Of a stretch of 64,000 nucleotides of DNA, positions 36,901 to 49,800 are shown piece after piece. Origin of the DNA: Pomacea canaliculata (lineage: Eukaryota > Mollusca > Gastropoda > Architaenioglossa > Ampullariidae); NCBI RefSeq assembly GCF_003073045.1, contig NC_037592.1, positions 15,953,844-16,017,843 of the forward strand, read 5' to 3'. The translations under genes were made by a program, and so were the position numbers. The notes beneath the pieces were generated by a model. It did no database searches. It saw only the letters and a list, made by a program, of their open reading frames with translations, and was not told the DNA's origin. How positions within the stretch are numbered: position 1 is the first letter of the stretch; every line of letters begins with the position of its first letter.

Positions 36901-38909
36901 GAAAAATGTCAAACATATTTCCTTTTAATACTTCAGTTTCGTGTAAACGTACTGAAAATGGCAAATGATTTTTGTAGCTTAAAGCAAGGTGGAAGACTCA
37001 TCGGAAGTATTGCAGCATCGTGTTTTGCCACCCACCTCAAAATTTCTGACATTCGCAGACGGCTGCTGTAGGGGTGGAGGGTAGAGGTCTGTGCTGCACG
37101 TGGTCTTCAGCCTCTTCATTGTCCGTCGCCCCGACTCAAGTCACTCAAGAGTGTTCCCATGTGCAGCTGAGAGTTTGATTTTTAACCTTTAATGTCCCCT
37201 CCCAACCCCTAAGACCGGCCCTCCCTACCTAACGTAAAAAGAAAGAAAAAAAAAAGAAACCCCATCAGGTGAGAGTACGGAGAAACAGAAAAAAAGAAAT
37301 GAGAAAGATGATCGAATCCAGTTTGTGCCACTAACATTCGTGGATGAGCACCATTAATATCAATGGACGTGAAGTTTGGGTGTTAAGTCTCACATGTGGT
37401 GTCGAAGCAAATTATTATTATTATTTTTTTTTTAAAACCCTCGGTCGACGGCACTGCTAGCAAAACACATTGAGCAGAACAATACGTGGTGCGAGGCGTG
37501 TGAGGTCAGAAAGGAAGAGAAGCGGGCGTGGATCCTGCAACCAGAAGAATGGGTTGAAGTTCTGGAGCCGCCGAGAAATGGCAGCGCAAAGCAAACATTC
37601 TTCCCTCATAAAGGACTTTGTTTGAGATCAGGACTGTAGCCATTGTTGGAAAAGACCATTTTTTTCTCAGTTCGTTTACTAGATGGTCGTCTGGGAGGAT
37701 GTGGGAAGGGTTACACATATGGTCGCCCTTGGGCTAACCGAATCGCCTTGCATCTTGCCTACTCCTGTTCGCAGACATCGGAACTATTATTGCATGAATA
37801 AATCGCGCAGTGTTCGGGGGTGGGGCGCGGGAGGCGGGGTGTAGGTGAGAGGGTGCATTCAAAGAACGACGGCGAGTTCAAAAGGCAACAGCGGGTGGCC
37901 ACTCGCGGTACAAGTGTACAGGAAATTTCTCGCTCTCTTTACTCGGTCTCTGTCTCATATGAACGCCTGCCTGTATGTGTATTCACCTATATCAGTGCTG
38001 TTTTCTTTATACTCGTCACAGGTCACAGATATAAAACTACTGGATACACCACGCGGTGCTAAAGCCACCCCACAGCCTACCGATCAGCGGACCAGAAATG
38101 TTCAGAGTTGCTCTTCATTTTAATACCGACCTGTCAATATTCAGGGGTGGGAGAGGTGTCCTTAGTTAATATTCCGTGTGTGTGTCTACTTTAAAAGATA
38201 TAGACGAGGAGATGACCCAGACAAGGATTAAATGGAATAAGAAAATGTGGAAGTGTGCTAATCTGCAGTGTCTGTTGAATTTACCGTCCTTAACAAGTTT
38301 AGGATGCTTCTCGCTCCTATTCCTCCCTTCCAGAACATTACTATACAGAAGTGCTCACTTACAAGAGGAACATAAGCTGTAAAGACAACTTAATATAACA
38401 GCAAATATCGATCAGGCTCACAAGTAAGTGCGTGGTGAAGCATTAAAGAAATTTTTTTTTTAAAAGTGAGTGCGTGTGTGCGTGCTTGTGTGTGGGGAAG
38501 GGGAGGGAGAGAGGGAGATAAGGCGAGAGATTAAATTGATTCAACACCACAGAAAATGAAGCTGAAGAATCAAGCAAGTCTTTGAGCTCAGTGCAGGGCT
38601 ACCTCCGGGACTATACAATAGTTTGAGTGGCATTGTACAAGCTGGAAGTCGGCCACTTAGTGGCTATCTGCCCTTGACATACTCGCTGTGGAGTGGAGGC
38701 CTTTCATTATAGAAGGTGGAAGAAATTTGTAAAGGAGGTTAGGCGTAAACTGACTGACACGATGTACTAAAGGGTGAGTAGGGTGCATGCTGCATAGTAG
38801 TTATAGGCCATTTATAACATATAAAAATTACATAATAATAAAGTTGATTTATATAGCTCTTTACCTCAAGGGGCTGTGCAAAAAAGAAAAAAAAATTACA
38901 CAGCTTCTC
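33914..38909. other. Intergenic DNA, AT-rich
   Basis: No supported gene. It contains the SINE-like block at 36497-36720, a GC-richer patch around 37060-37250, and otherwise unique-looking AT-rich DNA. Confidence 0.5.
36497..36720 (+). mobile_element. tRNA-derived SINE-like element
   Basis: The head shows a polymerase III A-box-like GGTGGCGCAACGGTTA near 36506 and a B-box-like GGGTTCAACTCTCG near 36548, about 40 bases apart as in a tRNA gene. The sequence lacks a clean tRNA fold and continues into an unrelated tail with repeated GTTGGGTTAG / GTTGGATTAG words (about 36635-36680). No target duplication was located, so the ends are approximate. Confidence 0.5.
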
Positions 38910-39255
38910 TCAAAAACATAGTTTATTACTCATGTTGAAAATACGATGAATGCCATCAACATATATGCGATCTTGCTGAACCTTCGCAGCCGACGGCACA
39001 GTCACAGATGTAGTGAGCAAAGGATGAGGGCAAGTCTCAGATGCTCCAGATGCACAGATGCAGTGGACACAAGGGTTAAGAACCACGTACATGGCCATAG
39101 AGACCTGCAGGCAAGCTTTAGAGGCACCCATAAAATTAAAGTCATAAGCAAAATATCCTGAACATTTCTTGTCAATATTTACTCTCACTTCCTTTCCGTT
39201 GACCTTCGCAAAGCAAAAATCGGTATAAGCAATGTCTTCAATTTCAAATTCAGCC
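38910..39255 (-). CDS. Possible terminal exon of a minus-strand gene, product unknown
   Basis: Reading on the minus strand, a strong acceptor (pyrimidine run ending TTTTTACAG) precedes an open stretch of about 115 residues ending at a stop at 38910-38912. The first part reads like real coding (AEFEIEDIAYTDFCFAK, then KCSGYFAYDFNF). It is followed by a cysteine-containing region. A second frame after the same acceptor is also open for 22 codons. No family is recognised and no in-phase upstream exon was found, so this could be chance. Confidence 0.25.
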
Positions 39256-40887
39256 CTGTAAAAAGAAAGATTCGCCGACATATTGCATTTGAAGTTTTAG
39301 GGCAATACAATTGAGAACACAACACAATCCACAATGCCGGAAAAGTTAAGAGTGTCACTAAAGGGGGCTCACAATCCTGTAAAGTCAAAAAAGCAAGATA
39401 GCAAACATAAAAACAGGATACAGAAGCCGTAAGTGGATGAAAATGTTTCTGAGAAGAAATGGCGCAGCACAACCATCGAAGAACAACCCACACCGGAGGT
39501 TAACGGTCAACAAACATCACAAATCATTTAGAGACACCAACAGTCGACGTAGTGATTATGAGCAACCTATACTAGCTATTGAATCGTTTTCCTGTTTTAT
39601 AGTCTTGATATGAAACAATATTTTCATTCACAGGTAAAAAAAATGAAAGGAGTATCTGCCTTTAATGAAAAAATGACAAAATTCTATGACGGATCTGTCC
39701 CCGCTGTCCCCACCCAGTGGCTATCCACACTATCAGAAGGCAAGGCACCGCAATGTCTCTCGCCTTGAGAACCCACTAAGTGGTGAGCAAGAAAAAAAGT
39801 GTGTTGTTCGCGTGTCACTTGATTCGAGATGCTTACACTGCACTGCGCACGGCCTCCAACATGTAATTGTTCCTACAAGAACTGCCGCTTTTTCTGTCGG
39901 GCAGAGAAAGGCACGAGGGACTTGGGTGCGACTGTATGTATAATCAAGCTAGACAATTAATTTTGGTGATAGAGCGAGAAGAACAAGCACAGTTATGAAA
40001 AATGAAACTACAGCAAGGGCTAACAGTCTTCTTGTGGTCAATTTGCTGAAGTCCAGACAACCGTACAGATCAGTTTTTTTTCTCCTTCACACACATATAT
40101 ATATTAATAGTACAAATCTTTTAAAACGAAGGGTAAATATTTTCTTTGGTGTTTGAGCGCTATTCCCTTATGTAACACATATACCTCTCTCTTTCACACA
40201 CTCATAAACTTTGCAGGAAGGAAAGAGGTGGAAAGAGAGAAGTGGTGCAATCTGAAGCTAAACACGATGGACTGTCTTTGTCCATGGACATATGGACTAG
40301 AAGGGCAGTTGTCTGAAGGACAGGCAGTTCTGGGTTTCGAAGGCGAACTGTCGGTTGTGAAGTGCGCACAGTCGACTCGGTTTGTCATTCAGCGATGGAC
40401 TCGGCCTCCAGGCCTCAGTGGCGACCCCTTCCGCCAAAGTTTGCTGCCAGACAAGGGGAGGCGAGTATGTGAACGCAGGGCAAGAGGGAAATAATTCTTT
40501 CATTTCGGTTTTTTTTTACGCACGCGGTTTACGCCGCCACCGCCGGCATCATCAGCCACTTGACACAGAACTGAGAACATGTCCCTGACTCCAGAATGAG
40601 GAGTTTGGAGAACCCTGACTTCTGTGTTTGTTTGCGCCGCCATTGCACCTCGCCGTGACCGTCCACTGACCACAGGCTCCATGCAGGGCAGTTGTCTGTC
40701 TCAAGATCAGTTGTCTGTCTCAAGATGGTAATTACAGCCTCCACTTTCCACGGACAATAACCTTCTTTTGGTAGCACTGCCACTGGTGACACCATATCGT
40801 GGTCAGGAAGGTTCTCTGGCTGCTGGTTCATGCTGGTCTCTTGTTTTTAATTCGTGATTCGAGTTTCGACCTGAACACCCGTGAGCT
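39256..40887. other. Intergenic DNA left of the DSL gene
   Basis: No supported gene. A 19-base word (about 40688-40727) is tandemly duplicated. The promoter of the downstream DSL gene should fall here, but no core element is evident. Confidence 0.45.
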
Positions 40888-43800
40888 ATGCAACCGGCCA
40901 GGCGCTCTGTCATCAATGTTATCATCCTTGTCTTCTTTTGCAAGGTAAGATCGAAATCCCTGTCTAGAAATGTGTTACATGCGTGATTTTGTCTCATCTG
41001 GCCACAGACGAGTATGTGAATTTACATCATTTATTTTTGTTTTGTATTTTTACATGTTGACCAAAGATGTTATGAGTTTTGCCCTTTACTGACTGGAAAG
41101 GAGAGGCTTATGTAGTCTACTTCTGGGATCAGACATACGATCATATACATATGCACATATATCTTGTATGCACATATATGATCGTTATACATATATACAG
41201 CTTGCTTGCTGTATTAAGACACATTTTGTAATGATGGCAATTTTAAAGTCAAGTAATTTAATCTCTAATTTTAAAAAGTTTGCCTGGATTTACTGTATTT
41301 TCAGAGACATTTAGCAATGGCTATTATTTTAATTATTTTCTTTGTTAATGTGGGATTTTGTTGGGGTCGTTTGTGAGTTAAATACAGAGTAAGCTTTTAC
41401 CGCGCCAGTCTTCTCCTGTAGAATGTAAAGCAATGGAAGTATTCGAGGTGGACAAATGGTAGAAGTCGTTTTAAGTCTGATTGCACTGCTCGTGATAATT
41501 ACTTACCTCGACACTGTTAACGTTGGCCGTTGCTAAACAAAAAAAAAAAAAAGAAAGAAAGAAGAGGGAAAAAGATCTATACTTCCGATAGAAGTCTTAC
41601 GAAATGGTTTTTCTCCATGTGTAATGGCTGATAGACGGCGACATGGAAGGGCAGAGGGCGGAGGGCGGAGGGCGGAGGAAGCAATGCTTGACTAAGCTAC
41701 CATGTCCTCTGCTGAAACTTTGAGCTGAAGCCAGAATGATAGAAAACAATTTGGAGGACATGCGCGTGCATAAACAAATTAATTTAAAAATGGAAGAATT
41801 TCAGAAGCCGTAGTAAGGCAGTTGATAGTCAAAACACGAAGGAGTTGTAAATGGACCGAAGCAAAATTAATGCTATAAAAATTTTTCTTGTACCAAAGGA
41901 GTCAAAAAAAGAAACAAAACTTTTTTTTATGTAGAACCCATTGTCATGATTTCGTCTGCTGTTAACACTGTGTCGTGTTTAATCCTAGACTTCGAGGCGT
42001 GGGTTAAATTCCTTTCATCAATAAAAAATCTCTGTCTTCCTTATTCCATCTTCATTTCCCATCGGCATTTAATCCATCCTTAGCATTCAAGACAAAAATA
42101 ATCCGGGTTTTGTGCTCAACGAAAAAAGAACGAGAGAATCTGTGAAGACCAGGGTCAAAGAGTGAAGAGAAAACACAGAGAGAGGAAGGAAGGTTTTGTC
42201 TTCTGGTCAGAAAAAAAGTTCTCTTTCTTCCTGGTTGGGTTAGCAGTTCGGGTCTCGCCTTTTGATGCGTAGAACCTGAGGTCATAACGGAAGTGTTTGT
42301 TTGGGGCGGGACAAATGTCGACCTTTTACTTCCGGTGTGGTTGCCATGTTGCCGGGCCACTGACGGTTGTTAGGGAAGCCAAACTTTTTAGAAACGGGTT
42401 AGACGCACGCTGATGCCTTGAAGTGTAACAAATCTTTCTCACGGTTCCTTCTATCAGATAAGCCCGACAAGAGGACAATTACTGCCGGCATTTTACTCTG
42501 AAAACTGCGATCTACAATGAAAAACTGCAGTAAATACCAAAATCACCATGGTTTAAGCAGACCACGCCGCAAAAAGCACATAAATAAATCAGTGTGGTCA
42601 GCTAGTTTCTCAGTAACCGAACTTCTCAGTAGTCTAAAGCAAAAAGGAAATAGTTTATTCAGTGTCGGATATATATATATATATCTTGTTAACAGATGGT
42701 GAATGCAGTTTGTAAGTAATCTTTTTGACTCTTAATTTCTTAATGACAGACAGTATTGAGCATAACAGAACAATTAAGCTACTAAATATACAATACTTCT
42801 AAGAACGCATAATCGAACTGTGATTGAAGAAATTCGACTGTAATCAGCTGTACCTAAGATGAATAGCAGACTGCATTTGTCGAGTCTATAAAAAGCAAAC
42901 AAACAAACAAACAAACAAACAAACAAACAAACAAACAAACAAACAAACAAAAAATCCCTGCATGTTATTCCAGCAAACAGCTGCAAGGACCCAGGATTGA
43001 CCCAGATGGTTCTACTTAGAGATATGATCACTGTGCCTAATACGATATTCAGTTCCACCTAGACCGGAAGTGACCTTTTATCAAAAAAACTCCGTAGCAT
43101 TCGTAAGTGCTTCTGGGTCAGGTGTCTCCGATAATGTTTTTGAGAAATGTTCCAAGTGTTGGCCCGAGTGACTCAGAGATACACTAACAGTTACACCAAT
43201 ACACACACACAGACAGACTGACAGACAAAAAGAGAGGTATGAAACATGTCTGAGTAAGTAAAGTACTCTTTTAAAGTCCTAATTGGTTCACAGATCATTT
43301 GATACAGACATGATACACACTCTCGAGTAATGACGATTAATGAAAGTTAGACCGGAAGTACTACTCAACTGTCTGCTTGCTTATGTATTGTCAGCAACAT
43401 AACTTTCCACCCGTTTATCTATCCACTCTCAGCCTCTCTGAGAAGCGATTACTTTAGGAGCAGGTACGTACCTGATAACCCCGAACAGTCGGCTGCAGAT
43501 TCTGGGTGAGTGCTGCTCTCAGCACAGCAGCTGCGACACGTGGTTGACATGCGCACCGGCACCGTCTCGTTTTGTTTCGTAATTTCCGCTTCCGATGAGA
43601 TCACGACAATGCCGACAGAGCGAGGCGACTTCCCCCACTCACAATAGCTTTCGTGTCTCGAAAGTGACTGCAGGTTCTCCAGCAGACGACTTGCAACTTC
43701 CAGTGCTAAATATTCAACCGATTTTTTAAAAAAAATTAAAAGGTGGGAGTAAGGAGATGCTGACATCTGTGAATCGGAGTGACGAAACGATGAGGTGTAC

Positions 43801-46800
43801 AGCGAACGTTCGAGAAGGCAGTGGAAGGTTGTAGACTTGTAGTCAAGACTCAACTGCACAACACATGTCTCAGCGTCTAGACTATTTGTATCAGCAAATT
43901 TAGATTTGGTTTTTATGAAAATGAATTTTAAGTCTATACAAGCGTTGTGCATAAAATTATTTAAACCTGAAGTCTAGTGAATGTGTTAAAAATTCTAAAT
44001 GTGTTGTGCAGATCAACCCTGAAAAAAAAAAGGCTAACTTCTGCTCCTTCGGTTTAATGGTGCAAATCTTACAACCAACCAACACACACTCACACCACAC
44101 ACACACGGCATTTACTTTCTTAACTGTTTAACTGCTATAAAAGCAGTGGTCACCCATAGAAGTGAATCAAGCCATACTGAGCATTTTCGGGGAATTAATC
44201 CTGGAACCTTAACAAGTGGGGTGGGATGAAGGTCCATTTCACGTTCATATTTTTGTGTGTCTTATAAAGCTGTTTTTGCAATGGGAATTTTAATTTTCTC
44301 ATGACCCTTAGTATTCCCACCTCTAGTATATGTGGGAAAATGCCACTCATCATACTAAGGGAAATAGCACAAAAAGTTCAATCCATCTGTCGCTGACTGC
44401 AAAATGCTTTCCAAGGCAAAGGACTAAAGTTTTTTTTTAATGCTAAAAGCTTTTTTTTAGGGTAGGTCAGGTAAATCCACCTAAGGATCGAAACACCTCC
44501 CAACCACGTCTGTCTAGATAAGCGTTCTCTCTCTCTCTTACAGACACATCCACTCGCGGACACAAGCACACGCACATACGCATGCATACATATTTACACT
44601 TTTGTCAAACCAATAATAGCGTAAACAATGTTTACACTGATAAGCATGTATACATCCTACTAACCACCACAGTACAGGTTTTGATCTACAAGGGCTACAC
44701 ACCAATACTTTCTCCTGCCCCCTCCCCCATCTCTCTCTCTCTTTGCCGTTTCTCTGCTTCATACGTCTTCCACTCGCATCTAATTACACGTAAACAGTAA
44801 CATTTAACGACAGAAACATGTTGCTAAATATACACCAGCAAACAAAAATGTCTATCAAGGGAATCTCGTGGTTTCCTGTTTCACTCGACCAAGCGGAAAC
44901 TTGTTCGCCTTCAGAAAGCCGCTGGATTCAGTGAGCTGTGCCGAACACGACACGCACGGCGTCACCAGACCCTTGGTCCGTCTTGCCTGCCCCTGTAGCC
45001 CCCTCGTGCTGATCACTGCAGATTATTTAGAAGTTGGGGGTAGGGAACACGAGCACCATGGTAATAACAAGCGAAATGAAAGGGCCATGATGATGATGAT
45101 GATGATGACGACGACGACGATGATGATGATGACGACGATTATTATCTTGCTAGCATTATTAATACTGTCCTTCCTTCTGACAAATTATTATCTTGCTAGC
45201 ATTATGTAGGTGAATTAAAAACATTTTTCGTATTTTGCACTTCCTTTCTAAGGTGTTAAGACAGGTGACAAGCACAGGTGTGATAGAGACACGGTTCATT
45301 GACTTTGAAAATGCTGAGGGCAAGCAAGTCAACGGAAAGTGCTGCGACCCCGGGTGGTGGTGGTCCAGGTCATGTACCACGCCGTGCGACCACAGATTCC
45401 ACATCTGCATGAGCAACATCACAGAGTAAGCAACCACTAGTAGTTTCGATGCTGATATTTCCAAGTTGCTTGCAGCCGCATTGTCAAAACTGTCGTTTTC
45501 TTGTGATTTTTTGTTAATTCGTAAGATATTGTTTACTTCAAGATTTTTATGCATGGACATATGTAAAAATTATTTACAGCCATGTAAGTTTAAAATTTTA
45601 AACAGTTTGGAGGGATATTTTTATAAACATTTTTGAAAATTCATTTGATGATAGTTCAAACTTTCACGTCAGCTTGAAATGTGCATTTCTCTTTGTGAGA
45701 ATAAATCATCCGACTGTAATCAGCTAGGAAATTTTCTTGAAAAATTGTAATGGACTTCTATTTATCGTTGTTGCGGCCCTATGCTCCTCAAGGGAGCAGC
45801 AACAAGGAATAAACTAAACTTTATCTATCGTATTTGAACAGTATTTATATTTCTACAGTGTCAAATCTCGTTTCCCTTATAAATAGTAGAAAAAGTAATT
45901 CCGTGAATGTTGATAAGCTGTCTGCACTTTCATTAGACGACCTCAAGAAACACACACACAGGCAGGTGATACGAAAGCCCTCAGACCTGAGTAAAGGTCC
46001 GTGTGGATGTTTAGTTTCTGTTACAAGGCAAGTCTTGGGGCAATGTGTCTAACTGGTGTACAAACTGGTTTTACTTCACCATCTTGTTCCCAGCCTCAGT
46101 CAGTCAGTCAGTGACTCTGTCTCATGAGCTTGTTGGTGTCAACAGGTCCAGCAGTATAGACGCCTGTGAGTTCGGGCGCCAGAAGTCTAGTCCGATGACC
46201 GAAAACCACATCGTGTTCAACGGAAATATCGGAAACCTTTCCAACCCTCTGCACTTTCCCTTCAACACCTGGCCTGTGAGTTCTTCACATTTTACTGGAG
46301 GTTACCGGTTATTTTAGCTTTACGTGTCTTGGCTCATTACCTGACATAATGCTTGAAAGTTGGCAGGTATATATATATACTTACATGTGTCAGAAGATGC
46401 CACACTTCACACAGGGTTGAAAGCACTAGTCTTTCTCTAAAAAAAGAAATTATCTGTGATTCATTTTGCACGTCTCTGGATTGCATTAAAACATATTATT
46501 ATTAAATGTCTTTATAAACTCAGTTAAATTATGTGGGATTGTACTGTTTAATAAGATATACATTTCATTTTTGGCAATCTATAACAGCTGTTTCATATAT
46601 ATATTTAAGCATAGTGTAAAAATTCTTGACTTTGTGGCGAAATGGTCCCTGTGACCTATCTGAGGCACATTTTTGTCCACAGGGTGTTGTGAAACTGAAG
46701 GTGGATGTCCAGGATGAGGACAGCGATGGATACGATCAGGTGGATCACTACGAGTACCAGTACGCGGCCAACTTGCTCACTCGAGAGCTGGACGCCCCCA

Positions 46801-49800
46801 CCAAGACCCTGCGGCTGTCAGGATCGAAAACCAAGTAGGATAGTCAGCACCCTGTTACGACTCATTGTCACTGTTTGAAAAACTGTTGTTTCAGCAGCAG
46901 CAGAACTAAGAATAATAATAATAGCTTTCAATCACAATCACAGTTTCATGCGCAGTGAGTGGCAAAGAGCACGAAGACAAATAAAATCATAACAAATATA
47001 TAATTGAACGCAGTGCATGAAACAGTTATACACAAGGGTAGACAATGCTCAGTTCTTGAGCACAGAGACAGCACGTGACACTCGCTCTCCTCTTGACAGT
47101 CACGTGACGTACTGTCTGATTTGTCCTCTATTCTCCTCTCGGCAGGCTCAACCTGGAGATGAAGGTGTTTTGTGACGTGAACTACTACGGGCCTCAGTGT
47201 GCTGTTCACTGTGTAGCTGCTGATGATGATTCTGGCCACTACACCTGCGACCCCATCACCGGCCAGCGAATCTGCCGCTTCGGTACTGACTGGCTTTGCT
47301 TTTGGTTTTGTTGTTTGTTGTTGTTGTTTTGTTTTGTTTGTTGATTTTTTTTGTTTGTTTGTTTGTTTCTTTCTTTCTTTCTTGTTTGCAAGACCTCAGA
47401 AATCGACACTATCTCATCGGGTAGCTTTTTTCAGGGTGGGAAGGCGACGACTGTCTCACCGACGTCGATGAATGCAAAGGTCATCGGTGTTACGACGGGG
47501 CTACGTGTATTGACGGCATCGGGTACTACACTTGTCTTTGTCCTCCAGGTCGCACAGGTTTGTACATATTTCTCGAATTGGTATATAAAGCCGTACTTTA
47601 TGCTCTTATTTCACCGTCAGGTGTATGTATCATGGTTGATGTGTCTCAGGCGTGGTGTGCAACGCGGAGATCAACGAGTGTGTCAGCGCGCCCTGCAGCA
47701 ATGGCGGCACGTGCCGGGACCTGGCTGACGGCTTCTCCTGCACGTGTCCTCCAGGGTGGACAGGCCATCGCTGCGACACCCCCGTACTCACATGCAGGCC
47801 GGACTTCTGCTACAACGGGGTAAACAGACATTGTGTACCGTGATTATGTGTCAGTCAGCTCCATGACATCGGTCAGAACACGCGGAAGTCTTAAAGTGAC
47901 GTTCCTTGTGACGTACGGGAACGTATTGCTGGCACCATGTAATGTAAGCCAGCAGTTTTGCAGGATGGTAAAATTTAATCCTAATTGATCTAGTTAAAAG
48001 AATTTAGAACAAGTATGCATCAACTTCACAACAGGACTGTTATGAATAATATATGTGAAAAGTTTCTTTGAATGGCATATTTTTCGGGGTGGGGGGGAAT
48101 TTCAGACACAGTATTTCGTCATTGTTTGACCTCACGATGATGCATTACTGATTTAGATGTCTCTCTCTCAAGGGCGTGTGTTACGAAGCGAGCGGAACTG
48201 CCGCCTGCTCCTGTCCGTGGGGATGGACGGGACTTCACTGCGAGATCAGAGGACTGGGATGCAGCAGCTCTCCTTGTCAGAACAACGCCACGTGTAGCGA
48301 CATGATTAATGGCTATGTCTGCACTTGCCAGGACGGATTTTCGGGTAAGGATACAATTTATCATACCAAAGTTTTTCAGAAGACAAATCCTTGTACGAAA
48401 AAACTAACCATAAAACCGAATATCTGAGATGAAGTTTAGCTGTCTGTCGGTTTAGCCACGACATTTCGAAAAAAACACCGTTTTCCATACATAATCTAAC
48501 TGTTCCTCTATGGATCTGATACTTAAGACGAGGATGATGGTTGTGGTACAGTGACGGAGGTGAGGACAGTAGTAGGAAATACGTAGTCAAAAACAATTTC
48601 TCGTGCAGTCCTCTATTCGTAAACACGATGATGTTGGAGATAGCACTGATGGCCCTTTTGTGTGGACAAATATATTAATATAATCAGTCATTAATCCTAT
48701 TTGTCTATAATAATATATATCCTATTGTTCCATATTATCTTACGCTTTCTCTTTGTTATTTGTCGTCCGATTTACTAAGTTGTATTATTATTACTGTATT
48801 TCTGTTAACACTCGGGTGTTCTTTGGATTGAACATTCACTCCACTGTAATATTAACCTTTCATTGCAGAAATATATTACATCTACCTTACAGTATTAAAG
48901 AACAAACTTCAAGCTTGTGACATTTCTGTTGCAGGAGAACACTGTGAAATTAAAACAAACGAATGTGAGAGTAGCCCGTGCCTGAATGGAGGTCTTTGCC
49001 TAGACGAACATCTTGGTTTCACCTGTATATGTCAGGCAGGATTTACTGGTAACACCTTAGATAAGCTTTTGAGTGCATACATGTTTGTATGGTAATTTAA
49101 TTTATCTGCACACCACCTTCGTCTGTCCTAGGTAGGAGTAAACAATGAAGACAATGCACCTGGTGTCTGCAAGATTTAAATACTCTAGGGTTCAAAAACT
49201 ACAATTTCCAATGAGAATAATTCTTTCTTACAATGAAACATAGAGCATGAGCAACAAACTGTCTTGTTGTCACACTGCATGCAATTCTTGAACGGGTAAG
49301 GTACAATAAGAATCTAAAGAAGTAAATTAGTCATGAATACGTGGAGAATGAATACGTCGATAATGATATACACGAACCCTCAAAGGTTCCAAGAAGATGA
49401 AGGGTTTGGCGCAAGGCCTCGTCCGTTTGTGGTTTGTGGCCCCTAAAAACATCAACTTTTTAAATTAAATACACTTCTTTCAACATAAATCCTTAGAAAG
49501 CAGTTAAAGGTTGTTTATTTAAAAAAAAACACCTGTGTATTCATAGCTGGAATTCAATCGGCAATGGACATGTGGAAATGAAAATACAGGCAGATCTCTT
49601 GTGCTAGTGCTAGATCACGTGACTTGAGTCATCAATGTAGTAGATATGTAAGTTCGTGTTGCGATTGTACTGATGACACCGCACCCTACCCTGGAATGTC
49701 AACAGGCTCCCGGTGCGAGGATACAGTTGATCCTGTGTACGAGCGCTCCTTGTTTCAACGGTGGAACCTGTCTACCCGACCCTGGGGATGGCGACTTCTG

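Noticed and set aside
45265-45425. Alternative acceptor for DSL exon 2 (at 45265 instead of 45253)
   Set aside because: Both are in frame, but the 45253 acceptor has the better pyrimidine tract and keeps the Gln-Val that precedes the MNNL strand in Delta proteins.
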